Below, piece by piece: positions 42,433 to 50,539 of a DNA stretch of 64,000 nucleotides (positions are counted from its first letter, which is position 1; each line of letters starts with the position of its first letter). The notes below the pieces were generated by a model. The model was not told the DNA's origin. It saw nothing but the letters and a program-made list of their open reading frames with translations, and did no database searches. This DNA comes from Reyranella aquatilis (GTDB taxonomy: Bacteria; Pseudomonadota; Alphaproteobacteria; Reyranellales; Reyranellaceae): NCBI RefSeq assembly GCF_020880995.1, contig NZ_JAJISD010000009.1, positions 62,001 through 126,000 of the forward strand. Reading direction: 5' to 3'. A program made the translations under genes and the position numbers.

Positions 42433-43272
42433 ATGCGGTTCGTCATCGGCCTGCCCTTCCTGTGGCTCGGCCTCTTCTTTCTGCTGCCCTGCCTGCTGGT
42501 GCTGGCGATCGCGCTGGGCACCAACGCGCCCGATTCGGTGCCGCCGGTCGAGCTTGGATTCAGCTTCAAGAGCTTCGCGCTGCTCTTTTCCGACGATCTC
42601 TACCTCGCGGCCTGGCTCTCCTCGATCAGGATCGCGGCGACCTCGACGCTGGTCGCGCTGCTGCTGGGCTATCCCATGGCCTATGCCATCGCCCGTACCG
42701 CACCGAACCGCAGGCCGTTGCTGCTGATGCTGGTCGTGCTGCCCTTCTGGACCTCGTTCCTGATCCGCATCTACGCCTGGATGGGCCTGCTGGCCGACAA
42801 CGGGCTGATCGAGCAGTTCCTGCGCTGGAGCGGCCTCGCCAGCAATCCCGGGACGATCCTCGGCACCGAATGGGCGGTGCATCTGGGCATCGTCTACGCC
42901 TACCTCCCGTTCATGGTCCTGCCGCTGTATGCCACGCTGGAGAAACTCGACGACAGCCTGCTCGAAGCCGCGGCCGACCTCGGCGCCCGGCCGCTCGCCG
43001 CCTTCCTCACCGTCACGCTCCCCCTATCGCTGCCGGGCATCGTCGCGGGTTGCCTGCTCGTCTTCATCCCGGCGGTCGGCGAGTTCGTGATCCCCGACCT
43101 GCTGGGCGGCACCGGGACCCTGATGATCGGCAAGGTCCTGTGGGACGAATTCTTCACCAATGGCGACTGGCCGCTCGCCTCGGCGGTGGCGGTCTGCCTG
43201 CTGGTTCTGCTGGTCGGGCCGATCGCGATCTTCCAACGCAACCAGGCGCGCAGCCTCGAGAAGCGATCATGA
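42433..43272 (+). CDS. potB: Polyamine ABC transporter permease (PotB/PotH)
   Basis: A 279-residue permease with six helices. PotB-type features are LPFWTSFLIRIYAWMGLL (about residue 100) and the EAA loop EAAADLGARPLAAFLTVTLPLSLPG (about 178-203). GEFVIPDLLGG near residue 217 is also characteristic. The start ATG lies 35 bases downstream of the repeat with GGAAGG about 13 bases before it. It is followed by potC after 10 bases. Confidence 0.92.
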   Translation: MRFVIGLPFLWLGLFFLLPCLLVLAIALGTNAPDSVPPVELGFSFKSFALLFSDDLYLAAWLSSIRIAATSTLVALLLGYPMAYAIARTAPNRRPLLLMLVVLPFWTSFLIRIYAWMGLLADNGLIEQFLRWSGLASNPGTILGTEWAVHLGIVYAYLPFMVLPLYATLEKLDDSLLEAAADLGARPLAAFLTVTLPLSLPGIVAGCLLVFIPAVGEFVIPDLLGGTGTLMIGKVLWDEFFTNGDWPLASAVAVCLLVLLVGPIAIFQRNQARSLEKRS

Positions 43273-43282
43273 GGACGGACAC

Positions 43283-44074
43283 ATGACCGGCCGCGCCCGC
43301 TTCGCCTTCGGCATGCTGGCTTTCGGTTATGCCTTCCTCTACCTGCCGATCGCGCTGGTGATCGTCTACTCGTTCAACGAGTCGAGACTGGTCACCGTCT
43401 GGTCGGGCTTCTCGCTCAAATGGTGGCGAGCGCTGTTCGCCAACGAGGCGATGCTGGAAGCCGCCTGGCTGTCGCTGCGGATCGCGCTGGTGAGCGCGAC
43501 CGGCGCCGCCCTACTGGGCCTCGCCGCAGGATATGCGCTGGTGCGCGCGCCGCGTTTCCCCGGCCGCACCCTGTTCGGCAGTCTCGTCGTGGCGCCGATG
43601 GTGATGCCCGAAGTGGTGATGGGCATTTCGATGCTGCTGCTGTTCGTCGGCTCCGAGCGACTGTTCGGCGGACCGGATCGCGGGTTCCTGACCATCGCCA
43701 TCGCCCACACGACCTTCTCGGTCGCCTTCGTGGCGATCGTCGTGCAGGCCCGCCTCACCGACTTCGACCGGGCACTGGAGGAAGCCGCCATGGATCTCGG
43801 CGCCACACCCTGGGTCACCTTCCGCACCATCACGCTGCCGCTGATCGCGCCGGCCGTCGGTTCGGGCTGGCTGCTGGCCTTCACCTTGTCGTTGGACGAC
43901 CTGATCCTGACCCAGTTCGTCGCCGGCGCGCAGTCGCAGACGCTGCCGATGCGCGTCTATTCCAGCGTCCGCCTCGGCGTCGACCCTCAAATCAACGTGC
44001 TCGCGACCATCGTCGTGACGATCGCCGCCTGTGCACTGGTTCTGTCCGGCTGGCTGACGCGGCGGAAAGTTTGA
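43283..44074 (+). CDS. potC: Polyamine ABC transporter permease (PotC/PotI)
   Basis: A 263-residue six-helix permease that pairs with PotB. Family segments are YLPIALVIVYSFNESRLVTVWSGFS at the start and the EAA loop LEEAAMDLGATPWVTFRTITLPL (about 165-187), then LSLDDLILTQFVAGA. The ATG has GAGGACGG about 8 bases upstream; longer in-frame starts lie within potB on a shadow frame. It ends 29 bases before the sulfite dehydrogenase gene. Confidence 0.92.
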   Translation: MTGRARFAFGMLAFGYAFLYLPIALVIVYSFNESRLVTVWSGFSLKWWRALFANEAMLEAAWLSLRIALVSATGAALLGLAAGYALVRAPRFPGRTLFGSLVVAPMVMPEVVMGISMLLLFVGSERLFGGPDRGFLTIAIAHTTFSVAFVAIVVQARLTDFDRALEEAAMDLGATPWVTFRTITLPLIAPAVGSGWLLAFTLSLDDLILTQFVAGAQSQTLPMRVYSSVRLGVDPQINVLATIVVTIAACALVLSGWLTRRKV

Positions 44075-44103
44075 GCTAAGAATCCTCCGTCAGGGAGGAA
44101 AAA

Positions 44104-45330
44104 ATGCCGCGTTCCGGAACGTCCAAGGCGTCGCGTCGTAATGTGCTGAAGGGGGTCGGTATGGCCACTATTGGTGCTTCGTTGCCGCCCGTCGGGTCGG
44201 CCCTGGCGCAAGGCGCACCGGCCGCCAAGGGGCCAAAACTTCTCGACATGGAAGGCAAGGCCAAGCTGGCGGTCCTGGGCGACAAGCCGCTCGTTGCCGA
44301 GACGCAGGCCGAACTGCTGGACGACAGCGTCACGCCGACGGCCAAGCTCTTCATTCGCAACAACGGCCAGGTTCCCGACGTCACTGGCGATCCCAAGGCC
44401 TGGAAGGTCAAGATCGACGGCGAGGTCAATACGCCGATGGAGATCACCGTCGGCGACCTCATGAGCAAGTTCCCCGCCGTCACCTACCAGCTCATGCTGG
44501 AATGCGGCGGCAACGGTCGCTCCTTCTTCACGCCGGAGGCGCGCGGCAACCAGTGGACCAACGGCGGCGCGGGCTGTCCGATGTGGACCGGCGTGCGCCT
44601 CGCCGACGTGCTGAAGGCCGCGGGCCTCAAGTCCTCCGCCGTCTATATCGGCAGTTACGGCGCCGATCCGACGCTGGCCGGCGACACGGACAAGCCTTCC
44701 ATCTCGCGCGGCGTGCCGATCGCCAAGGCGATGGAGGAGCATACGCTGATCGCCTTCAAGCTGAACGGCCAGGACATGCCGCTCATCCATGGAGCCCCGG
44801 TCCGCCTCGTCATCCCCGGCTGGCCCGCGTCGGTGTCGACCAAGTGGCTGAAGCGCATCTGGGTGCGCGACAAGGAACACGACGGTCCGGGCATGGGCGG
44901 CTTCTCGTACCGTGTGCCGAAGAAGCCGATCGTGCCCGGCAGCAAGGGCGACGAGAAGGACATGGCGATCCTGGAATCGATGCCCGTCCGCTCGGTGATC
45001 ACCTTCCCGGCCGACGGCACGCGTCTCACATCGCGCAAGCTCGACCTGCGCGGCCATGCCTGGGCCGGCGACTTCGACATCAAGACCGTCGACATCTCGA
45101 CCGACTACGGCGTCACCTGGAAGCCGGCCAAGGTCGATGCGCCCGCCAACAAGTATGCCTGGCAGAACTTCAGCGCGTCGATCGAACTGCCGACCACGGG
45201 CTACTACGAAGTGTGGGCCAAGGCGACGGACAGCAAGGGCGTGACGCAGCCCTTCCAGGCCGCCAACTGGAACCCGCAGGGCTACGGCGCCAACCCGATC
45301 AACCGCATCCGGGTGCTCGTCGAATCTTGA
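44104..45330 (+). CDS. sorA: SorA-like sulfite dehydrogenase, molybdopterin catalytic subunit
   Basis: A 408-residue periplasmic molybdoenzyme. A Tat signal (SRRNVLKGVGMATIG) precedes the sulfite-oxidase-fold domain. The Mo-coordinating Cys is in LMLECGGNGRSFF (about residue 137). NQWTNGGAGCPMWTGVRLADVL follows, and a C-terminal Mo-co dimerisation domain (about 295-405) contains IKTVDISTDYGVTWKPA. This matches the SorA class of bacterial sulfite-oxidising enzymes. It overlaps by 4 bases a monoheme cytochrome gene, the expected SorB partner. GGGAGGA is placed 5 bases before the ATG. Confidence 0.9.
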   Translation: MPRSGTSKASRRNVLKGVGMATIGASLPPVGSALAQGAPAAKGPKLLDMEGKAKLAVLGDKPLVAETQAELLDDSVTPTAKLFIRNNGQVPDVTGDPKAWKVKIDGEVNTPMEITVGDLMSKFPAVTYQLMLECGGNGRSFFTPEARGNQWTNGGAGCPMWTGVRLADVLKAAGLKSSAVYIGSYGADPTLAGDTDKPSISRGVPIAKAMEEHTLIAFKLNGQDMPLIHGAPVRLVIPGWPASVSTKWLKRIWVRDKEHDGPGMGGFSYRVPKKPIVPGSKGDEKDMAILESMPVRSVITFPADGTRLTSRKLDLRGHAWAGDFDIKTVDISTDYGVTWKPAKVDAPANKYAWQNFSASIELPTTGYYEVWAKATDSKGVTQPFQAANWNPQGYGANPINRIRVLVES

Positions 45331-45767
45331 GCCAGCTCAATGTCATCCACGCCGCCGTCATCGGCTTGGCGGCGACGTTCGTAGTGCTCGCCTTCGACCG
45401 CGCCGGCGAACTGCGCAAGGACCAGTACGTCTATGTGCCGCCGGCGCCCAAGGTGGCGGCGGCACCGGCCGCCGTCGATCCCGACAAGGGCAAGCCGCCG
45501 CCGCACAATGACAAGGTCGAGGATCTGCCCGAGGGCAAGAATCGCGAACTGACTTTCTATACCTGCACGGCCTGCCATGGCGTGGCGTTGATCAAGGCAC
45601 AGGGCCTGACGCGCGACCTCTGGGATTCGACGCTCGACCTGATGGTCGAGAAGCATCGCATGCCGCCGATCAAGCCGGAGGAACGCACCGAGATCCTCGA
45701 CTATCTGGCCGAGCAGTTTCCGCCGCGGCGCAAGGGCCGTGGCTCCGACAATCCGTTCCTGAAATAG
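45327..45767 (+). CDS. sorB: SorB-like monoheme cytochrome c subunit
   Basis: A 146-residue cytochrome c. An N-terminal hydrophobic segment (about residues 5-22) serves as a signal or anchor. A Pro/Ala-rich linker follows, then the heme-binding CTACHG (about residue 76) and a Met ligand candidate in EKHRMPPI (about residue 112). The TTG start overlaps the sorA stop (TTGA); no ATG is available near it. It accepts electrons from SorA and passes them to the respiratory chain. Its stop abuts the stop of the convergent HxlR gene with no spacer. Confidence 0.85.
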   Translation: MSQLNVIHAAVIGLAATFVVLAFDRAGELRKDQYVYVPPAPKVAAAPAAVDPDKGKPPPHNDKVEDLPEGKNRELTFYTCTACHGVALIKAQGLTRDLWDSTLDLMVEKHRMPPIKPEERTEILDYLAEQFPPRRKGRGSDNPFLK

Positions 45768-46079
45768 TCACCCAACCGCCTTCGCCCACTTCTCCGACCA
45801 GAGGTGCAGCGGCAGGAACAGCTGCAGCAACTCGCTGCCCAGCGCCGTGAGACGGTAGCCCGTCGCCTCGTCGAGCTCGACCAGCCTGGCCTCGCGCAGT
45901 TCGGCCAGCCGTGTGTTCACGATGGTCGGGCTGGCGCCGATCAGGTCCTGCAGCTCGCGGAACCTCCGGGGCTCCTCGCGCAGTTCCCAGACGATGCGCA
46001 GCGTCCAGCGCCGGCCCAGCAGGTCGAGCAGCGCCATGATCGGGCGGCCGGTCGTCGAGCCGCGCACGCGCTTCACCAT
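45768..46079 (-). CDS. HxlR-family winged-helix transcriptional regulator
   Basis: A 103-residue regulator. The winged helix includes LLDLLGRRWTLRIVWEL, FRELQDLIGASPTIVNTRLAELREARLVE and the wing GYRLTALG, which are diagnostic of HxlR. The conserved N-terminal Cys seen in many redox-sensing HxlR proteins is absent, so a non-redox ligand is likely. It is divergent from the carboxymuconolactone-decarboxylase-family gene, across an operator region with two dyads, and probably represses both itself and that gene. Confidence 0.92.
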   Translation of the reverse strand: MVKRVRGSTTGRPIMALLDLLGRRWTLRIVWELREEPRRFRELQDLIGASPTIVNTRLAELREARLVELDEATGYRLTALGSELLQLFLPLHLWSEKWAKAVG

Positions 46080-46095
46080 CTATTTCACTCCGTTA

Positions 46096-46144
46096 CTACA
46101 GTTTCTGTAGCGATTCGCCGTCACTGATGCTACGGAAACTGTAG
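46096..46144. promoter_or_regulatory. Double-dyad operator in the HxlR/CMD divergent promoter region
   Basis: Left dyad CTACAG-TTT-CTGTAG (46096-46110) has perfect six-base arms. Right dyad CTACGG-AAA-CTGTAG (46130-46144) differs by one base from the reverse complement of the left. Their centres are 34 bases apart. HxlR proteins bind such pairs as dimers. Confidence 0.7.
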
Positions 46145-46164
46145 CACTTTCACCGGAGACTTTC

Positions 46165-46719
46165 ATGCCCCGCATCGCACCTGCCGAAGCGCCCTATCCG
46201 CCGCAGATCGCGGCCTCCCTGGAACGCATCATGCCGGCGGGCGTGGCGCCGCTGGTCCTGTTCCGGACGATGGCGCGCAACCCGCGCGTCTTCGAGAAGA
46301 TGTTTGCGGGCGGACTGCTCGACAAGGGCACGCTGTCCCTGCGCCAGCGCGAACTGGTGATCGACCGCACGACGGCGCGGCTCGGCGCCGAGTATGAGTG
46401 GGGCGTCCACATCGCCTTCTTCGCGGAGAAAGTCGGGCTCGATGCCCAGCAGATCGCGGCGATCGTCCACGGTCCCGCCGATGCACCCTGCTGGTCGGCC
46501 GAAGAGCAGGCCCTGCTGGCGGCAGTCGACGATCTTGTCGAGCAGCGCACGCTCGGCGAGGCTTCATGGTCGACGCTCTCGGCGCATTTCGACGAGGCCC
46601 AGATCCTCGAAGTGATCGCGCTTGCGGGCTACTATCACACGATCAGTTTCTTCTGCCGCGCCCTCGACCTGCCGCTCGAAGCCTACGGCGCGCGCTTTCC
46701 TAGCGCCTCGCCTTCGTGA
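46165..46719 (+). CDS. Carboxymuconolactone decarboxylase (CMD) family protein
   Basis: A 184-residue helical protein of the CMD/AhpD superfamily. The family core LSLRQRELVIDRTTARLGAEYEWGVHIAFF (about residues 55-85) has the Glu and His spacing of the family, but the CxxC peroxidase pair of AhpD is absent. That favours a non-peroxidase member such as a decarboxylase. The gene is controlled by the divergent HxlR regulator (inference from the operator). Its last 20 bases overlap the convergent benE gene. Confidence 0.87.
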   Translation: MPRIAPAEAPYPPQIAASLERIMPAGVAPLVLFRTMARNPRVFEKMFAGGLLDKGTLSLRQRELVIDRTTARLGAEYEWGVHIAFFAEKVGLDAQQIAAIVHGPADAPCWSAEEQALLAAVDDLVEQRTLGEASWSTLSAHFDEAQILEVIALAGYYHTISFFCRALDLPLEAYGARFPSASPS

Positions 46720-47863
46720 GACGGTCGATCCCGAGGATCAGCAGCCCGAAGACGAGGCCCCAGAAGGCCGAGCCGACGCCCATCAGCGTGACGCCCGAGA
46801 CGGTGACGGCCAGCGTGCCCGCCGCCGCCAGGCGGTCCTGGTCCCCCGCCAGCGCGATGCCCAGCGCGCCCGCCGTGGAGCCCAGCAAGGCGGTGCCCGC
46901 GACGGTCGCGAGCAGCGCCGGGGGCAGCGCCCCGAACAGGCCGACCAGCGAGGCGCCGAACAGGGCGATGAGTCCCCAGAAGATCGCGTAGAAGGGACCT
47001 GCCTTCCACCGTTGCGCCGGATCGGGATGGGCATCGGGGCCGGTGCATAGCGCCGCGGAGATCGCCGCCAGATTGGAGGTGTGCGCCCCGAGGAACGCCG
47101 TCCCCAAAGACGCCGCACCGGTGACCACGAGGATGGGCTGTGTCGGCGGCTGATAGCCCGAACCGCGCAGCACCGCGAACCCTGGAAGGTTCTGCGAGGC
47201 CATCGTCACGAGATAGAGCGGCACGCCCAGCCCGATCAGAGTGGCGATGTCCCACACGGGTGCAGTGACGACCAGCGTGGACAGGCCGATCGGCGGCAGC
47301 GGCTTCACCAGGCCCAGCGACCAGGCGAGCGATGCGCCCGCCACCAGCACGATCAGCGACACCAGCGCCGGGAAGAAGGCGCGCGCCACGAGGAACAGCG
47401 CAATCAACGGCAGGACCAACAGGGGCGAGGTCGGCACGTGCTCGACCATCGCCATCACAAGGCGCAGCAGGATGCCCGCCAGCATGGCGGCGGCGATACT
47501 GGCCGGGATCTTCTCGATCAGCCGTCCGATGGGACGCACCGCCGCCGTAAGGAGGATCAGCAGCGCCGCCAGCACGAAGGCGCCGACCGCCGCCGCGAAG
47601 TTCGGCACACCGGCGGTGGAGGCGATCAGCGCGGCGCCCGGCGTCGACCAGGCGGTGATGATCGGCATGCGGTAGCGGACGCTGAGCAACAGCGCGCTCG
47701 CCGCCGTGGCGAGGCCCAGCCCCGACACCCACGAACTCGCCTGATCGGGCGTCGCCCCCACCGCCTGCGCCGCCGCCAGCACGACGGGCAGGGTGCCGCC
47801 CACGCCGGCAATCGTCGCGACCAGGGCGGCGGCCGCGACGGAGATCAGACCGGTGGATTTCAA
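46700..47863 (-). CDS. benE: BenE-family benzoate:H+ symporter
   Basis: A 387-residue membrane protein with 10-12 helices. It matches the BenE family, with LLSVRYRMPIITAWSTPGAALI (about residue 60-80), LVTMASQNLPGFAVLRGSGYQPP (about 215-240) and GAHTSNLAAISAALCTGPDAHPD (about 260-285). BenE carries benzoate into the cell with protons in Acinetobacter and Pseudomonas. Together with the CoA ligase and FAH-family gene it points to aromatic acid use. It is preceded by palindromic repeat family D and overlaps the convergent CMD gene by 20 bases. Confidence 0.9.
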   Translation of the reverse strand: MKSTGLISVAAAALVATIAGVGGTLPVVLAAAQAVGATPDQASSWVSGLGLATAASALLLSVRYRMPIITAWSTPGAALIASTAGVPNFAAAVGAFVLAALLILLTAAVRPIGRLIEKIPASIAAAMLAGILLRLVMAMVEHVPTSPLLVLPLIALFLVARAFFPALVSLIVLVAGASLAWSLGLVKPLPPIGLSTLVVTAPVWDIATLIGLGVPLYLVTMASQNLPGFAVLRGSGYQPPTQPILVVTGAASLGTAFLGAHTSNLAAISAALCTGPDAHPDPAQRWKAGPFYAIFWGLIALFGASLVGLFGALPPALLATVAGTALLGSTAGALGIALAGDQDRLAAAGTLAVTVSGVTLMGVGSAFWGLVFGLLILGIDRLTKARR

Positions 47864-47894
47864 AGGCGCACGCCTGTCGATTTCAAAGCCGCTG

Positions 47895-47964
47895 TTATCC
47901 CGAGCCGCAGGCTCGGGACCTTTACTCGATAACGCGAAAGGTCCCGAGCTGCGATCGGGATGAC
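47895..47964. repeat. Palindromic intergenic repeat, family D
   Basis: Arms 47895-47923 and 47937-47964 are imperfect inverted complements (TATCCCGAGC...GGGACCTTT against AAAGGTCCCGAGC...GGGATGA), joined by a 13-base loop. The left arm also folds on itself (CCCGAGC / GCTCGGG). It fills most of the gap between benE and the M20 gene. Confidence 0.82.
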
Positions 47965-47995
47965 AAGAGAGGCTGGTTGCTCAGCCTGCGCCAAA

Positions 47996-49237
47996 TCAGG
48001 CATTCGCGCGCTCGACCATGGCCTGCAGCAGGATCTGCGCCCCGGCGCCGACGTCGCTCTTGCTCGCGTCCTCGATCTCGTTGTGACTGACGCCGTCCTT
48101 GCAGGGCACGAACACCATGGCGGTGGGCGCAACGCGGCTGACATAGCAGGCGTCGTGGCCGGCGCCGCTCACGATGTCCATGTGGGGATAGCCCGCCTGC
48201 TCGGCGCCGCGTCGCACTGCGTCGACCAGCTCCTTCGCGAAGGGAGACGGCGGGAAATACCAGATCTGCTCGATCTTCACCTCGAGCCGGTGCCGCTTTG
48301 CGATGTCCGCCGCGGCGGCGCGCATCTCGGCATCCATCTTCGTCAGTTCGGCATCGTCGGGATGACGGAAATCGACCGTCATGAAGACGCGGCCGGGAAT
48401 GGTGTTGCGCGCCTGCGGCTGGCTTTCGATCACACCGATGGTCGAGCGGCCGTTGGGACGGTTACCGATGCTGCGCGCGGCGACGATCAGTTCCGCCGCA
48501 CCGACCAGCGCGTCGCGGCGGCCTTCCATCGGCGTCGTGCCGGCATGGCTCTCCATGCCGGTCCAGTTGATCTCGTACCAGCGCTGGCCCTGTGCGCCGG
48601 TGACCACGCCGATTGTCTTCTTCTCGCGCTCCAGGATCGGCCCCTGCTCGATATGCGCCTCGAAGAAGGCGCCGATCGGGCGGCCGCCCACCGGCTCCTT
48701 GCCGTCGTAACCGATCTGCTTCAGCGCCTCGCCGAACGTGACGCCGTCGCGATCCTTGATCGAGAGCGCATGTTCGAGGGTGAAGGCGCCGCCGAACACG
48801 CCCGACGCGACCATCGCCGGCGCGAAGCGGCAGCCTTCCTCGTTGGTCCAGACCGCGACCTCGATCGGCGCCTCGGTGACGTAGTTGGAATCGTGCAGCA
48901 CGCGCAGCACTTCGAGCCCGGCCATCACGCCATAGGCGCCGTCGAACTTGCCGCCGGTCGGCTGGGTGTCGAGATGGGAGCCGGTCATCACCGGCGGCCG
49001 GGACGGATCGCGGCCCTCGCGGCGGGCGAAGACGTTGCCGAGCTGGTCGACCTTGATCGTGCAGCCCGCTTCCTTCGCCCAGCGCACGAACAGGTCGCGC
49101 CCCTGCCGGTCGAGATCGGTCAGCGCGATGCGGCAGACGCCGCCCTTCTCCGTGCCGCCGATCTGGCCCAGCTCCATCAGGCTCGACCACAGCCGGTCGT
49201 GATCCACACGCAGATTGGGACGGTCGCTGGCGGTCAT
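47996..49237 (-). CDS. M20-family Zn-dependent amidohydrolase (N-carbamoyl-L-amino acid hydrolase/allantoate amidohydrolase type)
   Basis: A 413-residue hydrolase. The dinuclear metal site is visible: His in TGSHLDTQ (about residue 85), Asp in GGKFDGAYGV (about 96), Glu pair in WTNEEGCRF (about 130), His in FEAHIEQGP (about 193) and the C-terminal His in DGVSHNEIE (about 385). GAGHDACY is the usual active-site loop. The family hydrolyses N-carbamoyl amino acids, ureido acids or beta-ureidopropionate. It is divergent from the CoA-transferase gene across 120 bases. The exact substrate is unknown. Confidence 0.92.
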   Translation of the reverse strand: MTASDRPNLRVDHDRLWSSLMELGQIGGTEKGGVCRIALTDLDRQGRDLFVRWAKEAGCTIKVDQLGNVFARREGRDPSRPPVMTGSHLDTQPTGGKFDGAYGVMAGLEVLRVLHDSNYVTEAPIEVAVWTNEEGCRFAPAMVASGVFGGAFTLEHALSIKDRDGVTFGEALKQIGYDGKEPVGGRPIGAFFEAHIEQGPILEREKKTIGVVTGAQGQRWYEINWTGMESHAGTTPMEGRRDALVGAAELIVAARSIGNRPNGRSTIGVIESQPQARNTIPGRVFMTVDFRHPDDAELTKMDAEMRAAAADIAKRHRLEVKIEQIWYFPPSPFAKELVDAVRRGAEQAGYPHMDIVSGAGHDACYVSRVAPTAMVFVPCKDGVSHNEIEDASKSDVGAGAQILLQAMVERANA

Positions 49238-49357
49238 GGGCTACGGACTCCGGGGTGGGACAAGCCCAGACCATAGCAAATGCCAGCCAGCGAAACGAAG
49301 CGCTTGAGCGCACCTGCGTCGTCTTGCATGGGTTGGGGCCAGGAGGAAATTCATCGC

Positions 49358-50530
49358 ATGCTTCCGCTGTCCGACACGCTCGTTCTCGACCTGACGCAGG
49401 TCATCGCCGGCCCCACCGCCGGCCAGATCCTGGGCGACATGGGGGCCGACGTGATCAAGGTCGAGCCCCTGAACGGCGAGCACTTCCGGCCGCATTTCGG
49501 CGGAGCGTGGGTCCCCTCGATGAACCGCAACAAGCGGGGCCTGGCGATCGATCTGCGCACGGACGGCGGCAAGGATGTGCTGATGCGGCTCGTCAAGAAG
49601 GCCGACGTGTTCATGGAAGCCTTCACCCCGGGCGTTATCGACAAGCTGGGCTTCGGTTGGGATGTCGTCTCCAAGGTCAATCCGCAGGCGATCTATGCCT
49701 CGATCTCGGGCTACGGACAGACCGGCCCCTACGCGCCGCGCGCCGGCTACGATCCCTGCATCCAGGCCGAGATCGGCCTGATGGATGCGACCGGCCCCTA
49801 CCAGGGCGAGATGTGCCGCGTCGGCACCGCGCCGATCGACTATTCCACGGGCCTCGCCTGCGCCGGCGGCATCGCCTTCGCACTGCTGCACCGGATCAAG
49901 ACCGGCAAGGGCCAGCGGCTCGACCTGTCGCTGTTCGACGTCGGCATGCACCTGATGAGCCACTGGATCACCAACCACGGGCTGACCGGCGAGAACCCGG
50001 AGCGCATGGGAACCTCGAACACGATCCTCTGCCCGCTGCGCGTCTTCCCGACCAAGACGCAGCCCGTGTTCGTGGCCGGCACCAACGACGCCTTCTGGCG
50101 CCTCCTCTGCACCGCGCTCGGCCGGAAGGACTGGCTGGACGACGAACGCTTCAAGACCAACGCCGGCCGCGTCGCCCATCGGGCACTCCTCGAAGGGATG
50201 ATCGAAGCCTATTTCCTCGAGCACACGGCCGACGAGCTGCTCGAAAGACTGATCCCCGCCGGCATGCCCTGCTCTGCCGCCTACAAGGTGAGCGACGTGA
50301 TGGCGAGCGAGCATGCCAAGGCGCGTGGCAGCGTGCTGGAGATCGACTATCCGGGCATCGGCCCGGTGAAATCGGCCGCCAACCCGATCAAGCTCTCCGC
50401 TGCGCCTGTGGAAACGCGCCAGAAGTCGCCCGCCGTCGGCGAACACACGGTCGAGATCATGCGCGAGGTGGGCTATAGCGATGACGAGATCGCCACCCTC
50501 AAGACGGCCAAGGCCATCGCCACGACCTGA
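49358..50530 (+). CDS. CaiB/BaiF-type (family III) CoA-transferase
   Basis: A 390-residue CoA-transferase. The family opening LVLDLTQVIAGPTAGQILGDMGADVIKVE and NRNKRGLAIDLRT are clear. The catalytic Asp is in the GYDPCIQAEIGLMDATG region (about residue 140). YxxxD-rich PIDYSTGLACAGGIAFALL follows. The ATG at 49358 is chosen because AGGAGG lies about 12 bases upstream and the family begins immediately after it; the longer frame from 49280 adds unrelated residues. It ends 9 bases before the HDAC-family gene. Acyl substrate unknown. Confidence 0.92.
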   Translation: MLPLSDTLVLDLTQVIAGPTAGQILGDMGADVIKVEPLNGEHFRPHFGGAWVPSMNRNKRGLAIDLRTDGGKDVLMRLVKKADVFMEAFTPGVIDKLGFGWDVVSKVNPQAIYASISGYGQTGPYAPRAGYDPCIQAEIGLMDATGPYQGEMCRVGTAPIDYSTGLACAGGIAFALLHRIKTGKGQRLDLSLFDVGMHLMSHWITNHGLTGENPERMGTSNTILCPLRVFPTKTQPVFVAGTNDAFWRLLCTALGRKDWLDDERFKTNAGRVAHRALLEGMIEAYFLEHTADELLERLIPAGMPCSAAYKVSDVMASEHAKARGSVLEIDYPGIGPVKSAANPIKLSAAPVETRQKSPAVGEHTVEIMREVGYSDDEIATLKTAKAIATT

Positions 50531-50539
50531 GGTCCTCCC

